In this document: positions 44,405 to 53,578 of the stretch, one piece after another
Layout: every line of letters starts with the position of its first letter
Numbering within the stretch: the stretch's first letter is position 1
Source of the DNA: Bdellovibrionaceae bacterium UBA6502
GTDB lineage: Bacteria; Bdellovibrionota; Bdellovibrionia; Bdellovibrionales; UBA840
Length of the DNA: 64,000 bases
Assembly (NCBI GenBank): GCA_002436415.1
Contig: DJMA01000029.1
Coordinates: forward strand, 124,001 to 188,000
Reading direction: 5' to 3'
The notes under the pieces: model-generated
The model's database searches: none
What the model was told of the DNA's origin: nothing
Seen by the model: only the letters and a program-made list of their open reading frames with translations
Position numbers and translations under genes: made by a program

Positions 44405-45445
44405 ATGACGGCACTTTCTAAAAAGGATTTAGGTAACTCAGGAATTAGTGAATTTTTAATCCATGAGCTTGGCGCAAAAATTGAGGTTTATCCCTTAGCT
44501 GGTGATGCTTCTGCGAGAAAGTACTTTCGTATCGTCCGCGATCAGGAGTCTTTTGTTTTAATGCAGTGGGAGGCCTTTAAATCTCTTTCTGACTACCCTT
44601 TTACAAACATAGGTAGTCATTTTAGCAAGCACAATGTGAGACTACCTAAAATCATTGGTAGCCGTCCTGAAGAGGGTCTGCTTTTATTAGAAGACCTCGG
44701 TGATTTAACTCTAGAAAGGAAGTTTTGGGAATCTAGAAACCAAGAAGATTCCTTAAACTTTTATGAACAAGCCATTGAGCAGCTCATCAAAATTCATTAT
44801 CCCTCCACTGCCGATCGAGACGAAAACTGTAAGGCCTTTCAAATTCAATTTGATAGCGAAAAGTTTCAATGGGAGTTGAACTATACAAAGCAACACTTAA
44901 TCGAAGGCCTTTGTAGAATTCAACTCAGTGATACTGAGAAGAAACAATTAAACAATATTTACCTGGAAATTGCTGATCGTTTACACGAAGAAGATAAGTT
45001 CATTAGCCATCGCGACTATCACTCTAGAAACCTAATGATCAAACTCGGTAAAGTTAACGTAATTGACTTTCAAGACGCTCGCTTAGGCCCAATTCAATAC
45101 GATTTGGTGAGCCTTTTAAAGGACTCTTATGTAAATATCAGCAAAGAAATTGAGTCTCATTTACTCAATCATTATTTAGACCTTCGCACGCAATACATTA
45201 CCAAGAAAATCAATAAAGATGCCTTTGACGAAGTTTATCAGCTTCAAACCATCCAACGTTGTTTTAAAGCCACTGGGAGCTTTGCTAGTTTTTATCAAAC
45301 CAGAGGTGATACTCGATACCTTCATTACATCCCTGACACTCTTACGACTGTACTAAAAGCCTTGGATCACTTTCCTGAGTTTAGCTTTTTAAAAGAGTTA
45401 ATTTTGCGCGATGAAGTTATCGGCGTGGATTATAATAGTTTATGA
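44405..45445 (+). CDS. amgK: N-acetylmuramate/N-acetylglucosamine anomeric kinase AmgK
   Basis: A 346-residue aminoglycoside-phosphotransferase-fold kinase. Catalytic motifs are KYFRIVRD and FVLMQW in the N-lobe, LLEDLGDLTLE at the hinge, HRDYHSRNLM (Brenner-type loop) and VIDFQDARLG (metal-binding Asp). With the adjacent murU, this makes the AmgK-MurU pair, which phosphorylates free MurNAc/GlcNAc at the anomeric position so that UDP-sugars can be re-formed, bypassing de novo fosfomycin-sensitive MurA. The GGAGG ribosome-binding site is 4 bases before the ATG. The murU ATG overlaps its stop by 4 bases. Confidence 0.9.
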   Translation: MTALSKKDLGNSGISEFLIHELGAKIEVYPLAGDASARKYFRIVRDQESFVLMQWEAFKSLSDYPFTNIGSHFSKHNVRLPKIIGSRPEEGLLLLEDLGDLTLERKFWESRNQEDSLNFYEQAIEQLIKIHYPSTADRDENCKAFQIQFDSEKFQWELNYTKQHLIEGLCRIQLSDTEKKQLNNIYLEIADRLHEEDKFISHRDYHSRNLMIKLGKVNVIDFQDARLGPIQYDLVSLLKDSYVNISKEIESHLLNHYLDLRTQYITKKINKDAFDEVYQLQTIQRCFKATGSFASFYQTRGDTRYLHYIPDTLTTVLKALDHFPEFSFLKELILRDEVIGVDYNSL

Positions 45446-46422
45446 AGGCTTTGATTTTATCTGCAGGCTTAGGAACTCGATTTCGCCCGGTTAGTGAAAA
45501 ACTCCCTAAACCGGCGATTCCTTTTTTAGGTCTGCCAATCGCTTTATATGCCGTTGAGTATTGCCTGCAATTGGGCGCTACTGAGTTTTATTTCAATACG
45601 CACCACCTTCCAGAAAAATTAGAAGAGACTTTGAGTCCTTATCTAAAAGCAGCCAATTTAAAATTTCATTTCGTAAATGAAAAAATAATATTAGGCAGTG
45701 GTGGCGCACTAAAGAATCTAGAAAGTGAATTGCAAGAGGAAGAGAAATTTTTGCTCTGTAATGCGGATGAATTAATTTTACCGCATAAGATTGACGACTT
45801 TAAAGATTTTATAAATAACTTTGACCCAACAAAGCAAATCTCCTCCCTACTTTGCACGAAGCATCCAGAAGTAGGAAAACGCTTTGGTGGTGTTTGGGTA
45901 GATTCACAAAATTTGATTCATGCGTTTGGAAAAGACCAAATTGATGATTCCCTATGTGGCTTGCACTTTATGGGCTTATCCGTTTTCTCTTCCAAAATTC
46001 TCGATTTCCTTCCTGAAAAGAAAGAAAGTAATATTTTATACGATGGTATCATGGCTTCATTGCAAGAAAATTTTCAAGCCAATGCTTTTGAGTTAGATTG
46101 CCTCTGGGAAGAGCTTGGAAATCAAAAAGAGTTTATCGAAGCTCATAATGTTGTTTTTAAACACTGGCAAAACCCCTGCACTGACATAATAAAGTCATGT
46201 ATCAAACGTTTTGCTCCCGATACTTTAAAGCAGCAATTTTTAACACAATACAAAGGCGTTCATAGAAACTTTCAAAGTCATCGTAATGATGCCAGCGAGG
46301 GTGGTTGGAACATCAACTTATCAGGTTCTGAGGTCGCAAAGCTAGAGTCATATAAAGAGTGTATTTTTCTGAAACCAATGCACGAGGAAGAAACCGAAAA
46401 GCATCAGCAAATCTTTATTTAA
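45442..46422 (+). CDS. murU: MurNAc-1-phosphate uridylyltransferase MurU
   Basis: A 326-residue sugar-phosphate nucleotidyltransferase. The signature is ALILSAGLGTRFRPVSEKLP, with the conserved Lys in LPKPAIPFLG and the metal-binding region CNADELILPHK. It is longer than Pseudomonas MurU (about 223) by a C-terminal extension of about 90 residues that I cannot assign. Placed 4 bases into amgK, it completes the MurNAc salvage pair. The extension may be regulatory or a different cap; the product remains UDP-MurNAc by inference from the neighbour. Confidence 0.85.
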   Translation: MKALILSAGLGTRFRPVSEKLPKPAIPFLGLPIALYAVEYCLQLGATEFYFNTHHLPEKLEETLSPYLKAANLKFHFVNEKIILGSGGALKNLESELQEEEKFLLCNADELILPHKIDDFKDFINNFDPTKQISSLLCTKHPEVGKRFGGVWVDSQNLIHAFGKDQIDDSLCGLHFMGLSVFSSKILDFLPEKKESNILYDGIMASLQENFQANAFELDCLWEELGNQKEFIEAHNVVFKHWQNPCTDIIKSCIKRFAPDTLKQQFLTQYKGVHRNFQSHRNDASEGGWNINLSGSEVAKLESYKECIFLKPMHEEETEKHQQIFI

Positions 46423-46618
46423 TACAACAGATACCTAAATTTGATCGACTGAACATCTGGAGTCTCCTGAAGCCGGGAAATTAATATTATATATAATCTG
46501 AATCTATTCTTATTGGTGTAAAGCAAAATACGTTAATAAATGAGACCAAAACCCTAATTTTCAGTCTTTAATAAATAGACCTTACATATTTGTCTCAAAA
46601 TACCGAATATTAATACAT

Positions 46619-47497
46619 ATGGAAAATAAGATTTGGATACTAGTTGCAGACGACGAAGATGATATTCGCAAAATTGTGCGTGATGCGCTAGTAAGCCGCA
46701 TTGGACCTCATGTGATGGTCGTAGAGGCCAAAGATGGTAGCGATGCCGCTAGTCGCCTACAGCTACAAGCCTTTGATTGTATTATCACCGATCTGAAAAT
46801 GCCTCGAAAAGATGGAGGCCAACTTATTAATGCTGTTATGGACTCTCAGTTTAATGCAAAAACTCCCGTAGTCGTTTTAACTGGCTTTCCCGATGAATCC
46901 ATCACCAACTCTTTTATGCACATTACAATGTTAGAAAAACCAATTCGTGCAAAAACTCTTGTAGAAGAAGTTGAGAAACAACTAAAGCTAGGGAGAACAG
47001 ACCAAAGAGTAGCGGCCTATTTGTTAAATGACTTTTTAACCGGAGTACAAGAATTTTTTAGTCAATCGCTTAGCCAAACTCCAAGCATTGACTCGCCAAA
47101 AATGAAAGCTCCCAAAGCAAATCTGGCTGGTGAGTTCGTATGTGCTATGACCATAAAACGTGGCCGAACTTTAGGAAGATTTGCTGTTGGCTTTGATGGA
47201 AGCCTATTGCAAGAAATTGCAAAGCGCTTAATTCCAGACAAAAAAGGTAACAACTTTGATGGAGCAAAAGTTGCCAAAGTTATTGGATCAATGCTCTTTA
47301 ACAATAGTATCAAGAGCAAAGACGAAAAAGGAATCATTGATTTAGTGGAGAACTTAGCTTTTCACACCGGGCATAGTGGTAACTACAAAAAGCTCTTAGC
47401 CTCAAAAGGCATTGTGATCGAAGTTCATACAGAATTTGGTACAGCCTACGCCCAAGCCCTTTCTGGGGATGAAACCATTATGCTAAAAACAGCATGA
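46619..47497 (+). CDS. Response regulator with CheX-like C-terminal domain
   Basis: A 292-residue protein with a REC domain at residues 5-118 that keeps every phosphorylation residue: Asp11 and Asp12 (VADDEDD), phospho-acceptor Asp58 (CIITDLKMP), Thr88 (VVLTGF) and Lys107 (LEKPIR). The C-terminal part (about 150-292; GRFAVGFDGSLLQEIAKRLI) resembles the CheX/CheC phosphatase fold, not a DNA-binding domain. The output may be enzymatic or by protein contact. No Shine-Dalgarno is visible. A TATTAA at 46608 is 5 bases before the ATG, so a leaderless start is possible. Confidence 0.8.
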   Translation: MENKIWILVADDEDDIRKIVRDALVSRIGPHVMVVEAKDGSDAASRLQLQAFDCIITDLKMPRKDGGQLINAVMDSQFNAKTPVVVLTGFPDESITNSFMHITMLEKPIRAKTLVEEVEKQLKLGRTDQRVAAYLLNDFLTGVQEFFSQSLSQTPSIDSPKMKAPKANLAGEFVCAMTIKRGRTLGRFAVGFDGSLLQEIAKRLIPDKKGNNFDGAKVAKVIGSMLFNNSIKSKDEKGIIDLVENLAFHTGHSGNYKKLLASKGIVIEVHTEFGTAYAQALSGDETIMLKTA

Positions 47498-47520
47498 TCA
47501 AAACTTTAGATCAACTTTTT

Positions 47521-48636
47521 TTAAATGCTTAACTTACCTAGAACAGCCTTCTTACTTGCGCCAGTGTGTTCTGGTAAATTCAATGCTTTATCGCTTAAGT
47601 AGCAACCCCCAAGGTAAGCAAAAGCAGCTGCCTCAACCTCTTGGTCTTTGATTCCTATACTTTCAATGGATAAAACTTTTGAATTCCCTTCTAGCAAATT
47701 GCTTAAATTTTTCACCAAAGTTTTGTTTTTGGCTCCTCCGCCACATAGGTAAACCTTTTCAGGAATTTGTGGTAAAAACTTTCTATAGGCGTCAAATATA
47801 GAATAAGCCGTTAGCCAATTAAGCGTTGCAGTTGCATCATACAAGCCTAGAGCTTTTAGTTGTTTGTAGAATTTCTCTAAAAAAATCTCACCAAACTCTT
47901 CTCTCCCACAACTTTTTGGCGCCTTCTTCCGAAAAAAAGGATGCATATACATTTTTTGAAACAGCAGTGCATTGGCCTTTCCTTTAGCAGCAATGCTTCC
48001 GTTTTTATCAAAGGATATCTCAGATTTTGAATACTTTTGTAAAAACAAATCCATCAACATATTTGCCGGGCCGGTATCAAAAACCTTTTTTTGTTTCTTA
48101 TCAAAGTAGCTTAGATTGGCGATTCCACCTAAATTTTGAAAAACACAAGACTTTGCTTTAACTTTATTTTTGAAAAGGTATTCATGAAACAGCCCTGCCA
48201 AGGGAGCCCCCTGTCCCCCCAATGCGATATCGGCTGAGCGAAAATCACTTAAGACCGGAATTCCTAAGCCCTTACTAATAAAGCTAGTCTCTCCAATTTG
48301 CAAACTAGCGTTTTTGCCACTATGAAAGATAGTTTGACCATGCAGAGCCACCAAATCAATTTTCCAAGCCTTGGCTTTTTGGATACTCTTAATTTGCTGG
48401 GCATACATCTTTCCTAATTCATAATGTGCTATTGAAAGCTCTTCCACCTTTGCTAAACCTTTTGCACAGTGAAGAATATGTTTTTTTATTTTTTCAGGAA
48501 ATCGTTTCGCACTATGATCCAGTACTTTTAGGTTTTGCGTGTCTTTGTTCCAACTACATAGCACGTAGTCTACTCCATCAATGCTCGTACCATTCATAAC
48601 ACCTAATATATTATAATTTTTTTTTGATTTTAACAT
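47521..48636 (-). CDS. anmK: 1,6-anhydro-N-acetylmuramic acid kinase
   Basis: A 371-residue AnmK of normal length. The ATP-binding motif is YNILGVMNGTSIDGVDYVLC (usual SGTSxDG, here NGTSIDG). DFRSADIALGGQGAPLAGLF carries the catalytic Asp, and FQNLGGIANLSYFD and YLCGGGAKNKTLV are further nucleotide-binding motifs. It opens and phosphorylates anhydroMurNAc to MurNAc-6-phosphate during wall recycling. The MurNAc-6-phosphate would then need a MurQ/MupP-type step encoded elsewhere to reach the AmgK-MurU route. It follows the TadE/G-like gene by 14 bases. Confidence 0.95.
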   Translation of the reverse strand: MLKSKKNYNILGVMNGTSIDGVDYVLCSWNKDTQNLKVLDHSAKRFPEKIKKHILHCAKGLAKVEELSIAHYELGKMYAQQIKSIQKAKAWKIDLVALHGQTIFHSGKNASLQIGETSFISKGLGIPVLSDFRSADIALGGQGAPLAGLFHEYLFKNKVKAKSCVFQNLGGIANLSYFDKKQKKVFDTGPANMLMDLFLQKYSKSEISFDKNGSIAAKGKANALLFQKMYMHPFFRKKAPKSCGREEFGEIFLEKFYKQLKALGLYDATATLNWLTAYSIFDAYRKFLPQIPEKVYLCGGGAKNKTLVKNLSNLLEGNSKVLSIESIGIKDQEVEAAAFAYLGGCYLSDKALNLPEHTGASKKAVLGKLSI

Positions 48637-48650
48637 GACTACCTTTCAAA

Positions 48651-50702
48651 TTAAAAGCCGGCATCTGCTTGGCCAGTAACCGGAGGATTCAACAATGGTC
48701 CCGACTGCCCTTCACCACCAAAAGGTAAGGCAGAACTTTGTAAAAATTCTTTCGAAACCACTTTAACACTATAGCCTACCCTTCCGCCAACCTTACAGTT
48801 ACCATTGCTCGGACTTCCACCATCTTCGATTTCCGCAGTGCAGTCGCCGAAGCGCTCTGTAGGACTTCCATAATTTCCAACACCAACCGGCGCCCAACCC
48901 GTAAGTAAATGTTTCCAGTTAAAAACTCTATACGGATTTGCAGGCGCAAAACCCTTTGCCACTTGCTGAGTTACCTGGTCTTTCACATCTTTTAGGTTAT
49001 CAGAAATTATATAGTCTGGAATCATTATGCCCTTATTTTCTCCAGTGCGTTGGCTATAGTAGCTTACTGCTTTGGGTTCAATGGCATAATAGGTTAAATC
49101 AAATAAATCGGGGGCCACCGCTATTGCTTCCATCTCAGTTAGTACGGGATTTTGTCCATTACCATTTCCTAAAACGAGCTGATCAGGAATGATAGAGCCA
49201 AATGAATTAAGAGATAACTTACCTGGTTGAGAGCCCGCTCTAGGCCAAATCCTTGCTGCTTCACTTAAAGAGTATTGAGAACCCAATCCCACTGTGTCTC
49301 CAGGGAAACGACTATAGTTGGGAATGTTACGAATGGAATAAGCTTCGCCACTTGGAAGACCGTCTCCACTCCAAATGGCTGGTAACAAAGGATCTACAGA
49401 AGCGCCGGCAGATCTTGAAGAACCACTTGGCCAAGACACATTTGCCCAAGGCCCTATTGCGCCACCAAAAGGCATAGCATAAGACTCCGCTCTTATATTA
49501 TGACTTCCTAAAATTGGCATAAAAGGTTTCGTGGCTGGTACATTTACGGAAACACCACTATAAATTGCCACCCAAGGATTTTTTTCTACACCAACACTAC
49601 TCTTCATTAAGTCATCGTCTGACCATGGTTGTGAGGCTGCTGTACTGTCTACAGAAAGTTCTTTCAAAAATCCGGTATAACCGTAGGGCGCTAAGCTTGA
49701 GTCTGTTGCACCAGCAATCACTTTTGTTGGATTCGAATATGCTTCTACTAAAGAAGACCTTACCCCGCTACAACCACTTGATGCACTCTGGCCGACAAAG
49801 AAGATTAACGGGTAAACATGATTGATCATTAACCAATCCGTTGCTCCTGTGTAAAGCTCTAATGAGTTTACCCAAGTTACGTTTACTTTATCCTGACCAC
49901 CCGTTCGATTTCCCCAAAAAGTTCTTCGAACCCCTTCAGCAATTGAGTTTCCCTCCAAGTCCTGCCCATTTTCTAATTTTTGCTTAAGCTGTCGAATACG
50001 CATTAATTTGTTTCGAACATCTAATTTAAAATTTGCTATGAAGTTCGCTGCCGCATTCCAGTTATATCCTCCTGCTCCTTGGCATGTGCTGTCGATTTGC
50101 CTCTGTAATCTTCTAAATTGACTAGCGATAATCGCATCGGTGGGAAGAATCACCGCAATATTAGGCAAGGTTGGTAAGGTAATCCCCACATTACTGCCAT
50201 TTTCTGATTTACAAATATTGTCTGTTCCGGCAGAGGCTGGAATGTTTGTGTCAACAACCCACCCACCATGGTTTATACACACCATCGGTGGTAATGTGGT
50301 GGCTGATGGAACTCCCCCCACAGCACTTCCACCCCAAGTATCTAAGGGACTTCCAATTGGAGAACTACCACCGTTTTGTAAAACCCTTTTTAACGGATGC
50401 CCCTCCTGAGGTTGTACGCGCCCAAAGTCTCCTAGAACTCTCACTCTAAAAGCTAATAGCTTCCAAGCTTGGCGAATTTGATAATTGGTATGAGCGATGG
50501 CGTTTAATACTTCTGCTTGCTTTTGCGCTCCGTACATTGCGGCTAGATCGGCAGAGTTTTGTACGTTGATTTTTTCATGAACTACCAAACCAATGTTGGT
50601 AACCATCGCAAAGAAGACAAATAAAACCTGAAAAATCAGCACGATAAAAATCGTGATCTGACCCTTTTGATTGTTGATAGATTTACTTGTTAAAGTTTTC
50701 AT
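48651..50702 (-). CDS. TadE/TadG-like exported protein
   Basis: A 683-residue protein with a TadG/TadE-type N-terminus: the signal KGQITIFIVLIFQVLFVFFA, then a typical start of the Flp-pilus pseudopilin region (LVVHEKINVQNSADLAAMYG). The remaining 600 residues are a large Pro/Ser/Gly-rich extracytoplasmic domain with few Cys. No tad, cpaF or rcpA genes are near. It is upstream of anmK with a 14-base gap. The TadG assignment rests on the N-terminal 60 residues only. Confidence 0.72.
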   Translation of the reverse strand: MKTLTSKSINNQKGQITIFIVLIFQVLFVFFAMVTNIGLVVHEKINVQNSADLAAMYGAQKQAEVLNAIAHTNYQIRQAWKLLAFRVRVLGDFGRVQPQEGHPLKRVLQNGGSSPIGSPLDTWGGSAVGGVPSATTLPPMVCINHGGWVVDTNIPASAGTDNICKSENGSNVGITLPTLPNIAVILPTDAIIASQFRRLQRQIDSTCQGAGGYNWNAAANFIANFKLDVRNKLMRIRQLKQKLENGQDLEGNSIAEGVRRTFWGNRTGGQDKVNVTWVNSLELYTGATDWLMINHVYPLIFFVGQSASSGCSGVRSSLVEAYSNPTKVIAGATDSSLAPYGYTGFLKELSVDSTAASQPWSDDDLMKSSVGVEKNPWVAIYSGVSVNVPATKPFMPILGSHNIRAESYAMPFGGAIGPWANVSWPSGSSRSAGASVDPLLPAIWSGDGLPSGEAYSIRNIPNYSRFPGDTVGLGSQYSLSEAARIWPRAGSQPGKLSLNSFGSIIPDQLVLGNGNGQNPVLTEMEAIAVAPDLFDLTYYAIEPKAVSYYSQRTGENKGIMIPDYIISDNLKDVKDQVTQQVAKGFAPANPYRVFNWKHLLTGWAPVGVGNYGSPTERFGDCTAEIEDGGSPSNGNCKVGGRVGYSVKVVSKEFLQSSALPFGGEGQSGPLLNPPVTGQADAGF

Positions 50703-51021
50703 GCTTTTACCAAAGTTGTTTACCCGCCCTAATTCCTTAAAACCATTTTATTATTTTTATTTTTAACTCTTAAAGAATAGCAAAAAATTATGAAATCTTT
50801 AATTCATTCGCAGATCATTCTAGACTTCTCGCTAAGACTACTTGGGCAAAAAAGGATCTTAAAAAAGAAGAATCATTTTGGGCTTGGTATACAATTTTAT
50901 TTTATTTTTTCTAGACCGCGTCTTCTTAAAATTTGCCATGGACAAAAGGCCAAAGCCACAGTGAACCTTAGATTCTAGAAGCATTTTTCATTACTATAGT
51001 ATGGTGACATCAGGAGTGAAC
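50703..51021. other. Intergenic region, nothing identified
   Basis: An AT-rich 319-base spacer between the divergent TadE/G-like gene and an exported protein gene. It should carry both promoters, but I see no convincing -35/-10 pair, RNA gene or repeat. An open frame at 50790-50978 has low-complexity Lys/Leu/Phe composition and no ribosome-binding site, so I do not call it a gene. Confidence 0.4.
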
Positions 51022-51807
51022 ATGAGAATAGTTTTAAGTTTTATTTGTCTCTGGATTTTTAGTCTTCCCACCTATGCAGATATCGTTGCCGAAGGCTGGT
51101 ACAAGGTCCTGTCAGCCAATGTTCATGTTGGTTATTATGTAAGTCGCTTTGAGTACGACTCTAAAAAACGAGAGTTTATTAGTAAAAGTTTTTTAAAAAC
51201 CAACGCTGCTGGTGGCGACATCACAGAAAGTATGGAAGCCTTTGCTGATGAAGGAATGAACCCTATCAAATACAGCTATACGTCAATTGTTGGTGGACAA
51301 ACCACAACCATTGATGCTGCCGTAAAGAAAAATGTTCTCGTGGCTGTAAAAGAAGTGAGTAAGCTCGATGAGCAACCGACTACCAAGACTACGAAAACTG
51401 TAAGTTCTAGCTCTTCCAGTAGTAAAACAAAAACCACCATCGAAACCAAGCTTGAAAAAGGCACCTTCTTTAGCTCCCACCTCGCTTTGCTAATGCTTAA
51501 GAAGGGGCTTAAAGTTGGGGTTAATTTTGAGTATAAAGCCGTGGCTGAAGAAGATGCGAAGGTTTACGACGGACGCTCATTGATCAAGGAGATTAAAAAG
51601 GCCGGAGAAAAAGATTTGTTTCGAATTCTGAATGATTACAAATCGGTTAAGTACGTAAGTCTTATGGACACGACTGGCCAGTTAGTTGCTACAAAAGCTC
51701 CCACTTTAGGATTAATTACCAACTTACAGGCGACACAAAAGGAAGCCACTGGTAATATCCCCGTACCTTTAAAAAGTTTAAAGAAAATATTTGGTAAACT
51801 ACCCTAA
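51022..51807 (+). CDS. Exported protein upstream of peptide-ABC permeases
   Basis: A 261-residue exported protein (signal MRIVLSFICLWIFSLPTYAD). The body shows a DUF3108-like start (DIVAEGWYKVLSANVHVGYY), and a Ser/Thr/Lys-rich linker lies near residues 110-140. The ATG at 51022 is preferred because AGGAG lies 6 bases before it and the signal peptide starts there; the frame is open to 51001. It is 9 bases upstream of the dppB-like gene, so it shares an operon with two permeases and NagZ. The role is unknown. Confidence 0.7.
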   Translation: MRIVLSFICLWIFSLPTYADIVAEGWYKVLSANVHVGYYVSRFEYDSKKREFISKSFLKTNAAGGDITESMEAFADEGMNPIKYSYTSIVGGQTTTIDAAVKKNVLVAVKEVSKLDEQPTTKTTKTVSSSSSSSKTKTTIETKLEKGTFFSSHLALLMLKKGLKVGVNFEYKAVAEEDAKVYDGRSLIKEIKKAGEKDLFRILNDYKSVKYVSLMDTTGQLVATKAPTLGLITNLQATQKEATGNIPVPLKSLKKIFGKLP

Positions 51808-51816
51808 GGATTAAAT

Positions 51817-52737
51817 TTGTTTTCATTCATCTTAAGACGCATTCTAATTTCTATCCCTGTGGCACTTGGAGTATCCACTTTGTGTTTTATGTTGATTCAC
51901 TTTGTCCCTGGAGACCCGGTAGACATTATTCTTGGAGAATCTGCAAATGTAATTGAAAAATCCGCTCTTAGATCTGAGCTTGGTTTAGACCAACCCATGC
52001 TTACACAATATGGAAATTTCATCTCCGGCCTACTACAAGGTGACCTGGGCCGAAGCATTCAAAGTAGACGTCCTGTTTTTGAAGAAATCGCAGAAAGAAT
52101 TCCAGCAACTCTAGAACTAACCTTAGGTGCAATGTGCTTAGCCGTCTTGATTGGAATTCCACTAGGAATTTTTGCGGCTTTGAAGCAGTATTCCGGAACC
52201 GATAATGTTGTGATGGTTTTTGGGCTCTTAGGCATGTCTATGCCAGGTTTCTGGTTGGGGCCAATGTTAATTTTAATTTTCTCAATCCAACTGGATTGGT
52301 TTCCGGTTAGCGAGCGAGGTGGCCTAGAGCATTTGGTTTTACCTGCATTTAGTTTAGCCATCGCCCTTTCGGCAATCATTATGCGTATGACGAGAACTTC
52401 AATGTTAGAAGTTATAAAAGAAGATTACATACGAACAGCAAAATCAAAAGGTCTTGCCGGCGGAAAAATATATTTTAAACACGCACTAAGAAACGCCCTT
52501 ATGCCTATCATCACAATTATTGGTTTGCAGTTTGGCGCTCTTTTAACAGGGACCGTGATTACCGAAACCATTTTCGATTGGCCAGGTATTGGAACACTTT
52601 TTTTCAGTGCCATCCAAGAGAGAAACTACCCATTAGTTCAAGCCTGTATCCTAACGGTTAGCTTGACCTATGTTGCCGTAAACCTTTTAGTTGATATTGC
52701 TTACGCAGCCGTTAACCCACAAGTGAGGTTAAAATGA
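51817..52737 (+). CDS. dppB: Dipeptide/oligopeptide ABC transporter permease (DppB-like)
   Basis: A 306-residue inner-membrane permease with six helices. The first helix is followed by FVPGDPVDIILGESAN, diagnostic for DppB/OppB. The EAA loop is YFKHALRNALMPIITIIG. It starts with TTG, and AAGGA lies 7 bases upstream. It is followed by a DppC-like permease overlapping by 4 bases. No periplasmic binding protein or ATPase is encoded nearby, so those must lie elsewhere. The position just before nagZ suggests that muropeptides or cell-wall peptides may be a substrate (inference). Confidence 0.93.
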   Translation: MFSFILRRILISIPVALGVSTLCFMLIHFVPGDPVDIILGESANVIEKSALRSELGLDQPMLTQYGNFISGLLQGDLGRSIQSRRPVFEEIAERIPATLELTLGAMCLAVLIGIPLGIFAALKQYSGTDNVVMVFGLLGMSMPGFWLGPMLILIFSIQLDWFPVSERGGLEHLVLPAFSLAIALSAIIMRMTRTSMLEVIKEDYIRTAKSKGLAGGKIYFKHALRNALMPIITIIGLQFGALLTGTVITETIFDWPGIGTLFFSAIQERNYPLVQACILTVSLTYVAVNLLVDIAYAAVNPQVRLK

Positions 52738-53552
52738 AGAAGTCTTTGAGCAAAAACTTTTTGTTTGTTGCTGGCTTAAGCATCATTTCCTTCATGCTGA
52801 TTATGGCAATCTTCGCACCGATATTAAGCCCTTTTTCGCCTTATGACATTCAATTAGAGAATCGATTTCTTAGTCCTAATGCCATTAATTGGTTTGGTAC
52901 CGACGAAAACGGGTCCGATATTTTTTCGAAGGTACTTTTTGGCGCAAGAATTAGTTTGATGGTTGCCTTGTGTGTGGTTGGAATAAACTGCTTTGTTGGT
53001 TTAGTCATCGGCTCTATTGCTGGCTATTATGGAAAGTGGGTTGACTCACTAATCATGAGAATCATAGATATGCTTCAAGCTTTTCCAGGTTTCTTGTTAG
53101 CCCTTTCAATGGTAGCCGTTCTAGGACCAAGCATTAGAAATTTAATTTTAGCAATGTGCATTTCCGGTTGGACCGCTTTTGCTCGTCTAGTTCGAGGCGA
53201 AGTTTTACATTTAAAACACAAAGAGTATGTGCAAGCCGCAGTGGCATTAGGTGCAAAAACTCCACGAGTGGTTTTGCTTCATGTATGGCCGAACCTTACT
53301 GGTCCGCTAATAGTTCAAGCAAGTTTTGCGATGGCTGGAACCATCATAGCAGAAAGTAGCTTGAGCTTTTTAGGTCTGGGAGCACCACCAACAGAGCCAA
53401 CTTGGGGATCTTTATTAAATATGGGCCGCAAAGTTTTAATAGATGCTCCTCACATCAGCATTTTCCCGGGCCTATGTATTGTTTTATTGGTGCTTGGTTT
53501 TAACTTTTTAGGTGATGGCGTTCGCGATTATCTAGACCCTAAAAAACACTAA
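52734..53552 (+). CDS. dppC: Dipeptide/oligopeptide ABC transporter permease (DppC-like)
   Basis: A 272-residue permease. The DppC motifs are present: FGTDENGSDIFSKVLFGARI near residue 60, and the EAA loop VVLLHVWPNLTGPLIVQAS near residue 185. It pairs with the DppB-like permease (overlap of 4 bases) and is followed 26 bases later by nagZ. Confidence 0.93.
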   Translation: MKKSLSKNFLFVAGLSIISFMLIMAIFAPILSPFSPYDIQLENRFLSPNAINWFGTDENGSDIFSKVLFGARISLMVALCVVGINCFVGLVIGSIAGYYGKWVDSLIMRIIDMLQAFPGFLLALSMVAVLGPSIRNLILAMCISGWTAFARLVRGEVLHLKHKEYVQAAVALGAKTPRVVLLHVWPNLTGPLIVQASFAMAGTIIAESSLSFLGLGAPPTEPTWGSLLNMGRKVLIDAPHISIFPGLCIVLLVLGFNFLGDGVRDYLDPKKH

Positions 53553-53578
53553 GAATTGCCTTTTAAAAGGCTCTATGT

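Noticed and set aside
50790..50978. Short plus-strand frame (62 codons) in the gap before the peptide permease operon
   Set aside because: Lys/Leu/Phe-rich low-complexity translation, no ribosome-binding site and no recognised domain.
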